Assembly: GCF_016595235.1 (NCBI RefSeq)
Contig: NZ_JAENHL010000006.1
Span: forward strand, 124,001-188,000
DNA: 64,000 bases
From: Taklimakanibacter albus
GTDB lineage: Bacteria; Pseudomonadota; Alphaproteobacteria; Rhizobiales; Aestuariivirgaceae
Direction of reading: 5' to 3'
Part shown: one piece after another, positions 37,532-45,435 of the stretch
Numbering within the stretch: the stretch's first letter is position 1
Layout of the letters: the number at the start of each line of letters is the position of its first letter
Made by a program: the position numbers and the translations under genes
Notes under the pieces: model-generated
The model's input: the letters and a program-made list of their open reading frames with translations, nothing else
Database searches by the model: none
What the model was told of the DNA's origin: nothing

Positions 37532-40200
37532 GTGTGAGCCAGGCTGAGCTGGAAAAGGACATCCTGGTCTCGCTGATCCGCAGCTTGGCGAGTCTCACCG
37601 AACCGCCGACGTGCGAAATGGTGGAGAAGAAGGCCCGGCAGATGGCGGCGGTCTTCGACTATGACGGTGACCTCTCCAACATCATCGAAGAGGCGTTGAT
37701 CGCGGTCGACACCCGCATGGGCGCCGGCGTCTCGCTCGTGGATGACGAGGCGAGACACGACGAGGACTGGGTCCGCAAGCGCGAGATCCCGACGATGTAT
37801 TCCGACGCCTACGAGGGACACCTCAAGGACGATGGTTGGCACTCGACGATGGTCAGGTCGCTCGGCGACGTATGCACGCGCATCCTCGGACATCTCCAGG
37901 ACCCGAAAAGTGAGGGGGCGTGGAACAGGCGCGGGTTGGTAATCGGTCACGTGCAATCCGGCAAGACGGCGAACTTCACCGGCGTGATCGCGAAGGCGGC
38001 TGATGCCGGTTATAAGTTCATCATCGTCAGCGCCGGCATTCACAACAATCTGCGCCGGCAGACGCAGGAGCGTCTCGAAGAGGCGTTCATCGGGCGGTCC
38101 AGCGATCCCAACAATCGTGTGAGCATCGGCGTCGGCCTGATCGACGGCTACAAGCATCCTGCGACGCTCACCACGATCCACAGCGACTTCAGCAAAAAGA
38201 CCGCCGAGGCGAGCTGGAAGATCAACGACTTCAGCGTGCCGATCATCCTCGTCATCAAGAAAAACGTTCGCACCCTGGACTCGCTCTTCAAATGGCTGAG
38301 GGAGCTGAACGCGAAGGACGGTCGCATCGGCGACGTGCCGATGCTCTTCATCGACGACGAGGCCGACAACGCATCGATAAACACGAACAAGGAGGATATC
38401 AACCCTACGCGGACCAATTCCATGATCCGCCGCATTCTCCGCCTGTTCTCAAAGTCGTGCTACGTCGGTTACACGGCGACCCCGTTCGCGAACATATTCA
38501 TCAACCCCGACGCCTATGACGAGGACGTTCGGGAGGAGCTGTTCCCCCGGCATTTCATTTACAGCCTCGACCCGCCGAATTCGTATTTCGGCCCGCACAA
38601 GGTATTCGTTGACGACAGCAGCAGTGAGCGCATCGTTCGGGAGATCGACGACTGCGAGGACTACATCCCATCCTCGCACAAGAACGGCGACACGGTTCCC
38701 GAACTGCCGCCTAGCCTCTACCGCGCGTTGGATGATTTTATTGTCGCACGCACGATCCGCAATCTGCGTGGCCAAGCCGCGAAGCACTGCTCGATGCTGA
38801 TCAATGTGTCTCGCTTCGTCTCCGTCCAGAAGCAGGTCCGCGACTTCGTCAGTGAGCGCCAGAACAAGATCATGCTCGCAGTGAAGGCGAACTACGCAAA
38901 AGCGCTGCCGGCGGTTGAGACCGACGAATACATGGGGCGGCTGAAGGATGCCTATGAGCGCGAATTCAGTGACTGCGGCTTCGCTTGGTCGGAAGTCCGG
39001 GGGGCGCTCTTCGGCGCCTTCGACCATATGCGGCTCTTGGTCGTGAACAGTAAGACCGAAGACGTGCTCGACTACGGCAAGTACGAGAAGGAAGGTGTCG
39101 GCCTGACCGCGATCACTATCGGCGGTCTCAGCCTGTCGCGCGGTCTGACCGTCGAAGGTCTTACCATCAGCTATATGTACCGCAATACCCGTATGTACGA
39201 CACGCTGCTCCAGATGGGCCGTTGGTTCGGCTACCGGCCGAACTTCGAGGACCTGTGCCGTGTCTGGCTTTCGGACGACTCGATCAACTGGTACAGCCAC
39301 ATCGCCAGCGCGACCGAGGAGCTTCGCGAACAAATCAGGCGCATGCGTCGCGCGAAGATGACGCCGGAGCAGTTCGGCCTCTATGTCCAGTTGCACCCCG
39401 ACGCTCTCCTCATCACCGCCGCGAACAAGATGCGAACGGGACAGCAGGTGACGGTCAGCCAAAGCTTCAATGCACAGTTAAAGGAGAGTTCCAGGCTCCC
39501 GCTGTCGCCTGAGACCAGCAATGAAAATGAGGTCCTGATCGCGGAATACTGGACGGACGGCTTTGGCGGAAAGCCAGCAGAACCCACCGGTAAAGGCTGG
39601 GTCTTCAAGGGTGTCGACCAGGAGGTGGCGCTGGACTTCCTCGGGGGCTTCAAAGTCCACAAGGACTTCGCGCCGATGAAGGGGGCGCTGATGGCCTACC
39701 TCGATAAGATCAAGGCGGCGCACCCCGTGGTGGACGTGTTGCTAATCTCGCTTCAGAGCGGTGGTGAGGATGAGGCGGCATTCAAACTCGGCGTCCAGCA
39801 GCGCGACGCCTCGGTGGCCGCCGAACGGATCAAGGACGGCGGGTGGTTGTTGAGCAAGCATCGTGTCGCCAGCCGTGGCGACGAGAAGCTCGGCCTCACC
39901 GATGTCCAGATCGAACGTGCGAAGGAGCGGGCACGCGAAGACCCGGAGAACGAGAGCATGGACAAGTTGGCGTCGGACCTGCATTACCGGCGCGAGCGCA
40001 ACCGCCCGCTCGTCATGGTTCATGTGCTGGAGCCGACGAACAACGATGACCTCAAGGGACGGCGCATCCCGGCCTTCGGCGTGAGCTTCCCGGAGGGCGA
40101 CTACTCGACCACTGTCGAGATCGTCGCAAACAAGGTCTGGATCGAGCACATGTATGGATCGCTGACAGATGACCCGGATGAGGAGGACGATGATGAGTGA
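37528..40200 (+). CDS. Z1-domain superfamily II helicase-like protein
   Basis: 890 residues. It has Walker A GHVQSGKTANFTG near residue 141, Walker B FIDDEADNASIN near 275, and VGYTATPFANIFINP near 313. The late helicase-type motif is SRGLTVEGLTISYMYRNTR with QMGRWFGYR near 561, the defining Z1 block. The C-terminal third (about 640-890) is unassigned and ends in an acidic tail (DDPDEEDDDE). Z1 proteins are predicted ATP-driven motors in restriction-like systems together with MORC-type ATPases. Start ATG 37528 overlaps the previous stop (ATGA). Confidence 0.88.
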   Translation: MSVSQAELEKDILVSLIRSLASLTEPPTCEMVEKKARQMAAVFDYDGDLSNIIEEALIAVDTRMGAGVSLVDDEARHDEDWVRKREIPTMYSDAYEGHLKDDGWHSTMVRSLGDVCTRILGHLQDPKSEGAWNRRGLVIGHVQSGKTANFTGVIAKAADAGYKFIIVSAGIHNNLRRQTQERLEEAFIGRSSDPNNRVSIGVGLIDGYKHPATLTTIHSDFSKKTAEASWKINDFSVPIILVIKKNVRTLDSLFKWLRELNAKDGRIGDVPMLFIDDEADNASINTNKEDINPTRTNSMIRRILRLFSKSCYVGYTATPFANIFINPDAYDEDVREELFPRHFIYSLDPPNSYFGPHKVFVDDSSSERIVREIDDCEDYIPSSHKNGDTVPELPPSLYRALDDFIVARTIRNLRGQAAKHCSMLINVSRFVSVQKQVRDFVSERQNKIMLAVKANYAKALPAVETDEYMGRLKDAYEREFSDCGFAWSEVRGALFGAFDHMRLLVVNSKTEDVLDYGKYEKEGVGLTAITIGGLSLSRGLTVEGLTISYMYRNTRMYDTLLQMGRWFGYRPNFEDLCRVWLSDDSINWYSHIASATEELREQIRRMRRAKMTPEQFGLYVQLHPDALLITAANKMRTGQQVTVSQSFNAQLKESSRLPLSPETSNENEVLIAEYWTDGFGGKPAEPTGKGWVFKGVDQEVALDFLGGFKVHKDFAPMKGALMAYLDKIKAAHPVVDVLLISLQSGGEDEAAFKLGVQQRDASVAAERIKDGGWLLSKHRVASRGDEKLGLTDVQIERAKERAREDPENESMDKLASDLHYRRERNRPLVMVHVLEPTNNDDLKGRRIPAFGVSFPEGDYSTTVEIVANKVWIEHMYGSLTDDPDEEDDDE

Positions 40201-41164
40201 TCGTCTTCCCTGGGATGACATCGGCGTTCCGACACGCGACTACACCGTGCGCAAGATTGCAGCGGCCAGCTCGATACCGCTCTTCTGGGGACGCGACACC
40301 TTGGGTCGTTGCCTCATCATTATTGAGCTTGAGGGCGATTTCGCGGAGGACTTCCGGCGCGGCGTCGTCGAATTTCACGGCATCAATGTCGATCTGCGTG
40401 ATAGTGACGCCCCACAGCAGCAGCGCCTTGTTCTTACCCTTGACCGCACGGTCGATCAGGACCTCTTCTTTGGTCTCTGTCAGACGCTCATCAACACCCT
40501 TGCACCAGCAACTACCTCCGTTCAGGCGCTCGCGATGGCGCTGGCGCATATCCGGCGGTGGCGGGCATTCCTGGCTGCGCGCAAATCGCGCCATCTGTCC
40601 GATGAGGAGGTTCGCGGCCTCTGGGCCGAACTCCAGTATATGCGCGCGCTGTATGCCGGACGGCTGACGACGGCGGAGACCGTAGATGGCTGGACCGGTG
40701 CCGATATGCGTCAGCAGGACTTCATCTTCGACAACATCGCCGTCGAGGTGAAATCGCTACATGGTCGCGACCGCAACTCCGTGCGGATTTCCTCAGAAGA
40801 TCAGCTCGCGACGGTCGTCGATGACCTGTTCCTGGTCACTCACCGGCTCACCGTTGCGGCGGACACCGCCGGTGCGGTGTCGCTGAACGCGCTGGTGGAG
40901 CTGGTCGAAGGTGAACTCGGCGACGCCGATGTGCTGGAGCAGTTCTCCCAGAAACTCGCCGATTTCGGCTACCTGCCGATCGCCGCCTACGATACGCCCG
41001 AATTTGTCGTAGCCGACCGCCAGACCTACCGCGTCGAAGGTGATTTCCCGCGCCTGGTGCGTGCGGAGCTGCCTTCGGGCATCGTGCGGGTTTCATACGA
41101 AATCGAACTCGAAGCGATGAAGGACTTTCAGGTGAGCAACGACGAGGTGTTGAAGGGGGATTAA
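40193..41164 (+). CDS. PD-(D/E)XK motif nuclease-like protein (DUF4420 family)
   Basis: 323 residues. The nuclease core is LWAELQYMRALYAG (helix with conserved Glu) then QDFIFDNIAVEVKSLHG, giving D...E-x-K of a PD-(D/E)XK active site near residues 178-190. The family commonly accompanies Z1 and AIPR proteins. It would be the DNA-cutting subunit of this system. ATG 40193 is preferred to 40190 because AGGAGG ends 6 bp before it. It overlaps the Z1 stop by 8 bp, and the next gene begins on the base after its stop. Confidence 0.85.
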   Translation: MSDRLPWDDIGVPTRDYTVRKIAAASSIPLFWGRDTLGRCLIIIELEGDFAEDFRRGVVEFHGINVDLRDSDAPQQQRLVLTLDRTVDQDLFFGLCQTLINTLAPATTSVQALAMALAHIRRWRAFLAARKSRHLSDEEVRGLWAELQYMRALYAGRLTTAETVDGWTGADMRQQDFIFDNIAVEVKSLHGRDRNSVRISSEDQLATVVDDLFLVTHRLTVAADTAGAVSLNALVELVEGELGDADVLEQFSQKLADFGYLPIAAYDTPEFVVADRQTYRVEGDFPRLVRAELPSGIVRVSYEIELEAMKDFQVSNDEVLKGD

Positions 41165-43228
41165 GTGGAACTGACGGCGGAGGATTTCTTTCATGACTTC
41201 CGGCAGGAGATACTCGCCGGGGCGGAGGCGAACAGCGCCTTTCAACTCACCGCCTTCATGGAAGGCGTCGGTAACGAACTGGTCGAAACCGGCTTCGTCG
41301 AGGGCTTCGAGTTCTGCCACTACCGCGCCCAGCGAGGCATGCGTGTCGATGGCTATTGGTTCGACGACGAGGGAGGCCTTGACCTGTTCGTGGCCGATTT
41401 CGAGTGCAGGCAGGAGCTTGCCTCGCTTACCCGCACTGACGTCGAGGCGGCCTTCAAACGTCTCACCTCCTTCTTTGAAGCCTCCCTCCGAAAGGATTTG
41501 GCGAAGGACCTGGAAGTCACGTCGCCGGAATATGGCCTCGCCCGCCAGATAGCAGACCGAAAGGGGCAGCTCCGGCGGATCAATCTGATCCTCGTTTCGG
41601 AACGCACGCTCAGCGACCGGCTTCAGAGCATGCCCGATGGTGAAGTCTGCGGCGTACCTGCCAGTTATCACATCTGGGACATCTCAAGGCTCTTCCGCCA
41701 GCGCAGCTCACGCAGCCACAAGGAGGCGCTCGATCTGGACTTCGAGGCGATGTTCGGTGCGGGAATCTCCTGTCTGCCGGCGCACCTGGGGTCCGACGCC
41801 TATCCGTCGTATCTCATCGTCATGCCGGCCGACGTTCTGGCGACGCTCTATGGAAAATTCGGCGCTCAGCTTCTTGAGCAGAATGTGCGCTGTTTTCTCC
41901 AGGCCAGGGGTAAGGTCAACCAGGGCATCCGGGCGACGATCATCAACGAGCCTTCAATGTTCTTTGCCTACAACAACGGCATCACCGCCACGGCGCAGAG
42001 CGTCGAGACGAAGAGGGGGGTAGAGGGCCTCGCCATCACCCGGATCGTTGATCTCCAGATAGTCAATGGCGGCCAGACGACGGCGTCTCTCTTCCACACG
42101 AAGCGCCGCGACGAGGCGAAGCTCAACGGTATCTTCGTGCAGATGAAGTTGTCGGTGATTGACAGCGAGGAGAGCGACACGGTCGTTCCACTTATTTCGG
42201 AGTATGCCAACACCCAGAACCGGGTGAACGCGGCGGACTTCTTCTCCAACAGCCCGTTCCACGTGCGCATGCAGGACTTCTCGCGCCGTCTCTGGGCACC
42301 CGCGCAGCAGGGAGTGCAGCGCGAGACGAAGTGGTTCTACGAGCGTGCGCGCGGGCAGTATGCCGATGCGCAGTCGAAGCTGACGCCTGCCGAGCAGCGG
42401 CGCTTCAAGGCTGAGAATCCCAAACCTCAGATGTTTACGAAGACGGACCTCGCGAAGTTCGAGAACGTCTGGGATGACCATCCGAAATGGGTGAACCTGG
42501 GCGCTCAGAAGAACTTTGCCCGCTACGCCGCACGGATTGGCGCGGAATGGAAAAAGTCGTCGGACGGCTTCAACGAGTTTTACTTCAAGCGGATCGTTGC
42601 CCGTGCGCTAATTTTCCGGGCCTGCGAGAAGCTCGTCTCCGCTCAGTCTTGGTACAACGGCGGCTACCGCGCCAACATTGTCGCCTACACGCTGGCCGTC
42701 ATCAGCGAGATTGTGCGCCGTCAGGGCAAGGCCATTGACTACGGCCGTGTCTGGAACGCTCAGGGCATCAACGGCACCTTTGAACAGGCGCTGGCCGACA
42801 TCTCCAAGGCGGTGAACGAGGAAATCATTCGGCCGCCTGCGGGCATCTCCAACATCTCCGAATGGTGCAAAAGGGATGCTTGCTGGACCGGTCTTCAGGG
42901 TAACCTCGAAAAATTCGAGCAGCTCCTGTCAGAGGAATTCAACGGCGACCTGCTGTCGGCGGAGGATCGTGCCTCGGAGGCTCAGAGCGCGAAGAAGACC
43001 CAGAAGATCGACAATGGCATCGAGGCCCAGCGGCGCGTTCTCGGCATTGCGGCGGATGAATGGGCCAAGGTTCGCAAGGTGCTTTCAACCCGCAAACTGC
43101 TCTCGACCAAGGAAGCGGGAATCCTCGACATAGCCATGCAGATGCCCGCCAAAATCCCGACCGAGAAGCAGTGCGCCGTGCTTATCGAGACGATCGAGAA
43201 GGCGCGCCTTGAAGGGGTGCTGCTATAA
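41165..43228 (+). CDS. AIPR family protein (abortive infection phage resistance type)
   Basis: 687 residues. Family motifs are FFAYNNGITATAQSVE near 267-282 and RIVDLQIVNGGQTTASLFHT near 292-311. An N-terminal region (about 1-200) has alternating strands and helices with an E-x-D/E-rich stretch. The AIPR name comes from lactococcal abortive infection proteins. GTG 41165 follows the PD-(D/E)XK stop with no gap, so translational coupling is likely. It ends the tightly packed operon. Its biochemical activity is not established from sequence. Confidence 0.88.
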   Translation: MELTAEDFFHDFRQEILAGAEANSAFQLTAFMEGVGNELVETGFVEGFEFCHYRAQRGMRVDGYWFDDEGGLDLFVADFECRQELASLTRTDVEAAFKRLTSFFEASLRKDLAKDLEVTSPEYGLARQIADRKGQLRRINLILVSERTLSDRLQSMPDGEVCGVPASYHIWDISRLFRQRSSRSHKEALDLDFEAMFGAGISCLPAHLGSDAYPSYLIVMPADVLATLYGKFGAQLLEQNVRCFLQARGKVNQGIRATIINEPSMFFAYNNGITATAQSVETKRGVEGLAITRIVDLQIVNGGQTTASLFHTKRRDEAKLNGIFVQMKLSVIDSEESDTVVPLISEYANTQNRVNAADFFSNSPFHVRMQDFSRRLWAPAQQGVQRETKWFYERARGQYADAQSKLTPAEQRRFKAENPKPQMFTKTDLAKFENVWDDHPKWVNLGAQKNFARYAARIGAEWKKSSDGFNEFYFKRIVARALIFRACEKLVSAQSWYNGGYRANIVAYTLAVISEIVRRQGKAIDYGRVWNAQGINGTFEQALADISKAVNEEIIRPPAGISNISEWCKRDACWTGLQGNLEKFEQLLSEEFNGDLLSAEDRASEAQSAKKTQKIDNGIEAQRRVLGIAADEWAKVRKVLSTRKLLSTKEAGILDIAMQMPAKIPTEKQCAVLIETIEKARLEGVLL

Positions 43229-44007
43229 GAGCGCAACATCGCACACGCAGAGCGCCCAGTTCAAACGTCCCATGGACCGACGGGGAACTGGCCGATGCCG
43301 TCGAGGCATACGTCTTCCTGCTCCGAGCACAGGCCGTAAGCCTGCCGTTCCGAAGCGAAGCGGCTGCTCTGGCTCTCCTCGACGAGGGGCTTCCGGATCG
43401 CAACGATGCATCTTTGCGATACCGGTTCCGAAATATCTCTGCGGTCGTTAGTGAACTGGGAGGGCCCATTCTCACCGGCTATTCGCCGGCCGAACAAGTC
43501 GGCGCTGGAGTGCGACCGAGGATCAGGGCGTTACTGCTGGGGAGTCCGGAGTTTCGGAAAATCCTCGCTCGTATGCAAACGCTGGGCACAGATATCCCTA
43601 TCGTTCGTCCTGGCGACCGGCAGTATGCACTCGAAGCCCTCGCACGACTCCGGCAAAGCCTTGATGACGTTGAGCGGGAAGTTCTCGGCATCGGCCACAA
43701 CAATCCGCCCGAGCCATTGTCCTCAGAAGGGCTCAGGCGCGAGGCATTCAACGAGGTCCGACAACATATTGAAGCTCTTGAGTCGGAGATGGAGAAGCCG
43801 TCCCCGGACCAAGCATCTGTCGCAGCTAATTCCGAGGGGCTCGTCCAGTTCGGCGTAAAAATGGCCGCTTGGGCAGGCCAGCGGACCACGAAGTTCGTGG
43901 ACGCAGCACTGGCAGTTCTGGCACCGGCAATTGTTTTGAAAGTAACAGGCCTGCTTCCAGTCCTTCTGGAGGCGCTTGAGGCTGTGGCTCGGGTTCTAAC
44001 GCATTGA
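43225..44007 (+). CDS. Unknown protein: head-like N-terminal domain plus hydrophobic C-terminus, start unclear
   Basis: The frame is open from 43213 to 44007. The first canonical start is TTG 43414 (197 residues). Upstream the same frame still reads like a protein, with PWTDGELADAVEAYVFLLR then AALALLDEGLPDRNDASLRY running into RNISAVVSELGGPILTGYSP. This resembles, from memory, N-terminal head domains of McrA/HNH-type restriction proteins. An ATA at 43225, overlapping the AIPR stop, has AAGGGG 7 bp upstream. The C-terminus (about 35 residues) is strongly hydrophobic, two possible helices. It could be a membrane-acting partner of the defence operon. A true ATA start, a sequencing error or a pseudogene are all possible. 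Confidence 0.55.
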   Translation: MRAQHRTRRAPSSNVPWTDGELADAVEAYVFLLRAQAVSLPFRSEAAALALLDEGLPDRNDASLRYRFRNISAVVSELGGPILTGYSPAEQVGAGVRPRIRALLLGSPEFRKILARMQTLGTDIPIVRPGDRQYALEALARLRQSLDDVEREVLGIGHNNPPEPLSSEGLRREAFNEVRQHIEALESEMEKPSPDQASVAANSEGLVQFGVKMAAWAGQRTTKFVDAALAVLAPAIVLKVTGLLPVLLEALEAVARVLTH

Positions 44008-44291
44008 GGTCGTGCGCTGGCAGAGATTCTTTGGCCTGCATTCTCGTGGCGCTCGTTTATGATACGAGCACGTCTATGGCGGGGAGGACCATCACATAGA
44101 ATCCGCGAAACCAGCGCCCTTACCCTGGTCGTATCGCAGTTGGTATGGACTTGGGGTCTGAGCGGAAAGCTCAATAGTTACAATGCGAACTCAAATCGAG
44201 TGAGAGTAGGCAGGGAGACCACGCCGGCGCATGATTTACCGTTTTTTAGCGACTAGCCTCGAAGACCAAGAAAGGCTTTGCCGATCGAGCC

Positions 44292-45194
44292 ATGGGACTG
44301 GGAGTCTTCATTCATCGCCTGGACTCGATCTATGAGGACAGTCCAGCCGAACAATATCAATTTCCCAGCCAGTACTTGAGTCGTGTGGAAGCCTGTGTCG
44401 GCGATTGGATAATCTACTACGAACCGCGCAAGGTTGGGCAGACGCGGGGCTATTTCGCGCTCGCAAGGGTCCAGCAGGTTATTCCGGACCCCGGCGTGCC
44501 TGGGATGTACCTGGCGCTGATTGAGCCCGGAAGCTATCTCGACTTTGCCAATCCGGTTCCCTTCACTGAAGCGAACGGACGGCCGATAGAACGAGGCGTT
44601 CTCAACGACGAGGGGCGGATTTCAGGACGCGCTCAATCGGCAGTGCGGCCGATCTCTCGTGAAGATTTCAGTAGAATTGTTGGGCTCGGCCTCGATGAAC
44701 AGATTCCGTTACTGCCTCGGGTCGATGATGAAATGCCGCAGTCTTCTCTTGCAGAGGAGCAGGCGCCTTTCACCTATGACGAACAGCGCGATCGCGTCAG
44801 CATCACCATATCGAGGGTCATGCGCGATCGGGTCTTTCGACGTGTCGTCCTGCGCGCCTATGACGAGCGATGCGCCATCACGGGGCTAAAGCTCATCAAC
44901 GGAAGAGGGCGGGCGGAGGTCGCTGCCGCGCACATTCGGCCGGTTGAAGCAAGCGGACCTGATATTGTCGGCAACGGGATAGCGCTTTCGGGCACGGCGC
45001 ATTGGATGTTTGATCGCGGCTTGATCAGCCTGGCCGACAATCTGGAAATACTGATCTCGCGGCAAGCGAACGATCCGCAAGGAATCCGATCGATAGTCAA
45101 CAAATCGGGTTACGCGCTTTCACCCAAACGCATGTCGGACCGTCCGCATCCGCATTTTCTAAGATGGCATCGTGAGAGCTGCTTCAAGCAATGA
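44292..45194 (+). CDS. HNH endonuclease with N-terminal EVE/PUA-like domain
   Basis: 300 residues. The N-terminal domain (about 1-115) begins MGLGVFIHRLDSIYEDSPAE and has VGDWIIYYEPRKVGQTRGYF, resembling EVE/PUA-type modified-base readers. The C-terminal HNH nuclease (about 185-260) has CAITGLKL, AAHIRPVEASG and NGIALSGTAHWMFDRGLISL, which supply the His/Asn/His site of the HNH_2 type. Such fusions are predicted modification-dependent (type IV) restriction enzymes. It stands alone, 284 bp after the orphan gene, on the same strand as the defence operon. Ribosome-binding site is weak. Confidence 0.85.
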   Translation: MGLGVFIHRLDSIYEDSPAEQYQFPSQYLSRVEACVGDWIIYYEPRKVGQTRGYFALARVQQVIPDPGVPGMYLALIEPGSYLDFANPVPFTEANGRPIERGVLNDEGRISGRAQSAVRPISREDFSRIVGLGLDEQIPLLPRVDDEMPQSSLAEEQAPFTYDEQRDRVSITISRVMRDRVFRRVVLRAYDERCAITGLKLINGRGRAEVAAAHIRPVEASGPDIVGNGIALSGTAHWMFDRGLISLADNLEILISRQANDPQGIRSIVNKSGYALSPKRMSDRPHPHFLRWHRESCFKQ

Positions 45195-45435
45195 GCGGAT
45201 GGCGTCGCTGATAGGCAAATCTCGCCGCTCTCCATTTTAGATTTTGTCCGCTTCGTTTGCTCTCACCCGCAGGTTGATAAACCGGAATCAGAAATTGTAC
45301 GACGCAGCGCCGACACGCTGAACGGAGCACCGTCCATTAAGTCTGTTTGAGAACCGATACGGATTCTCGCTTGTCAAAAAACGCAAATCGATATCATTTG
45401 TCGCTTCTGATGCGGCACATACGGGGGCATGGAAT
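45195..45435. other. Intergenic region ending the first accessory block
   Basis: No gene is seen. Composition drops in GC compared with the flanks. No tRNA, integrase or convincing direct repeat marking an island edge was found. Confidence 0.3.

Noticed and set aside
44196-44212. ATCGAGTGAGAGT near 44.2 kb resembles the end of guaA (ATCGAGTGGGAGT) and could be an attachment site.
   Set aside because: The match is only about 13 bases with one mismatch, and the flanks do not match. This is likely by chance without an integrase.
45340-45360. TAAGTCTGTTTGAGA resembles TAAGGTCGTTTGAGA just after guaA.
   Set aside because: Needs gaps to align and has only an 8-base exact core. Too weak to call island ends.
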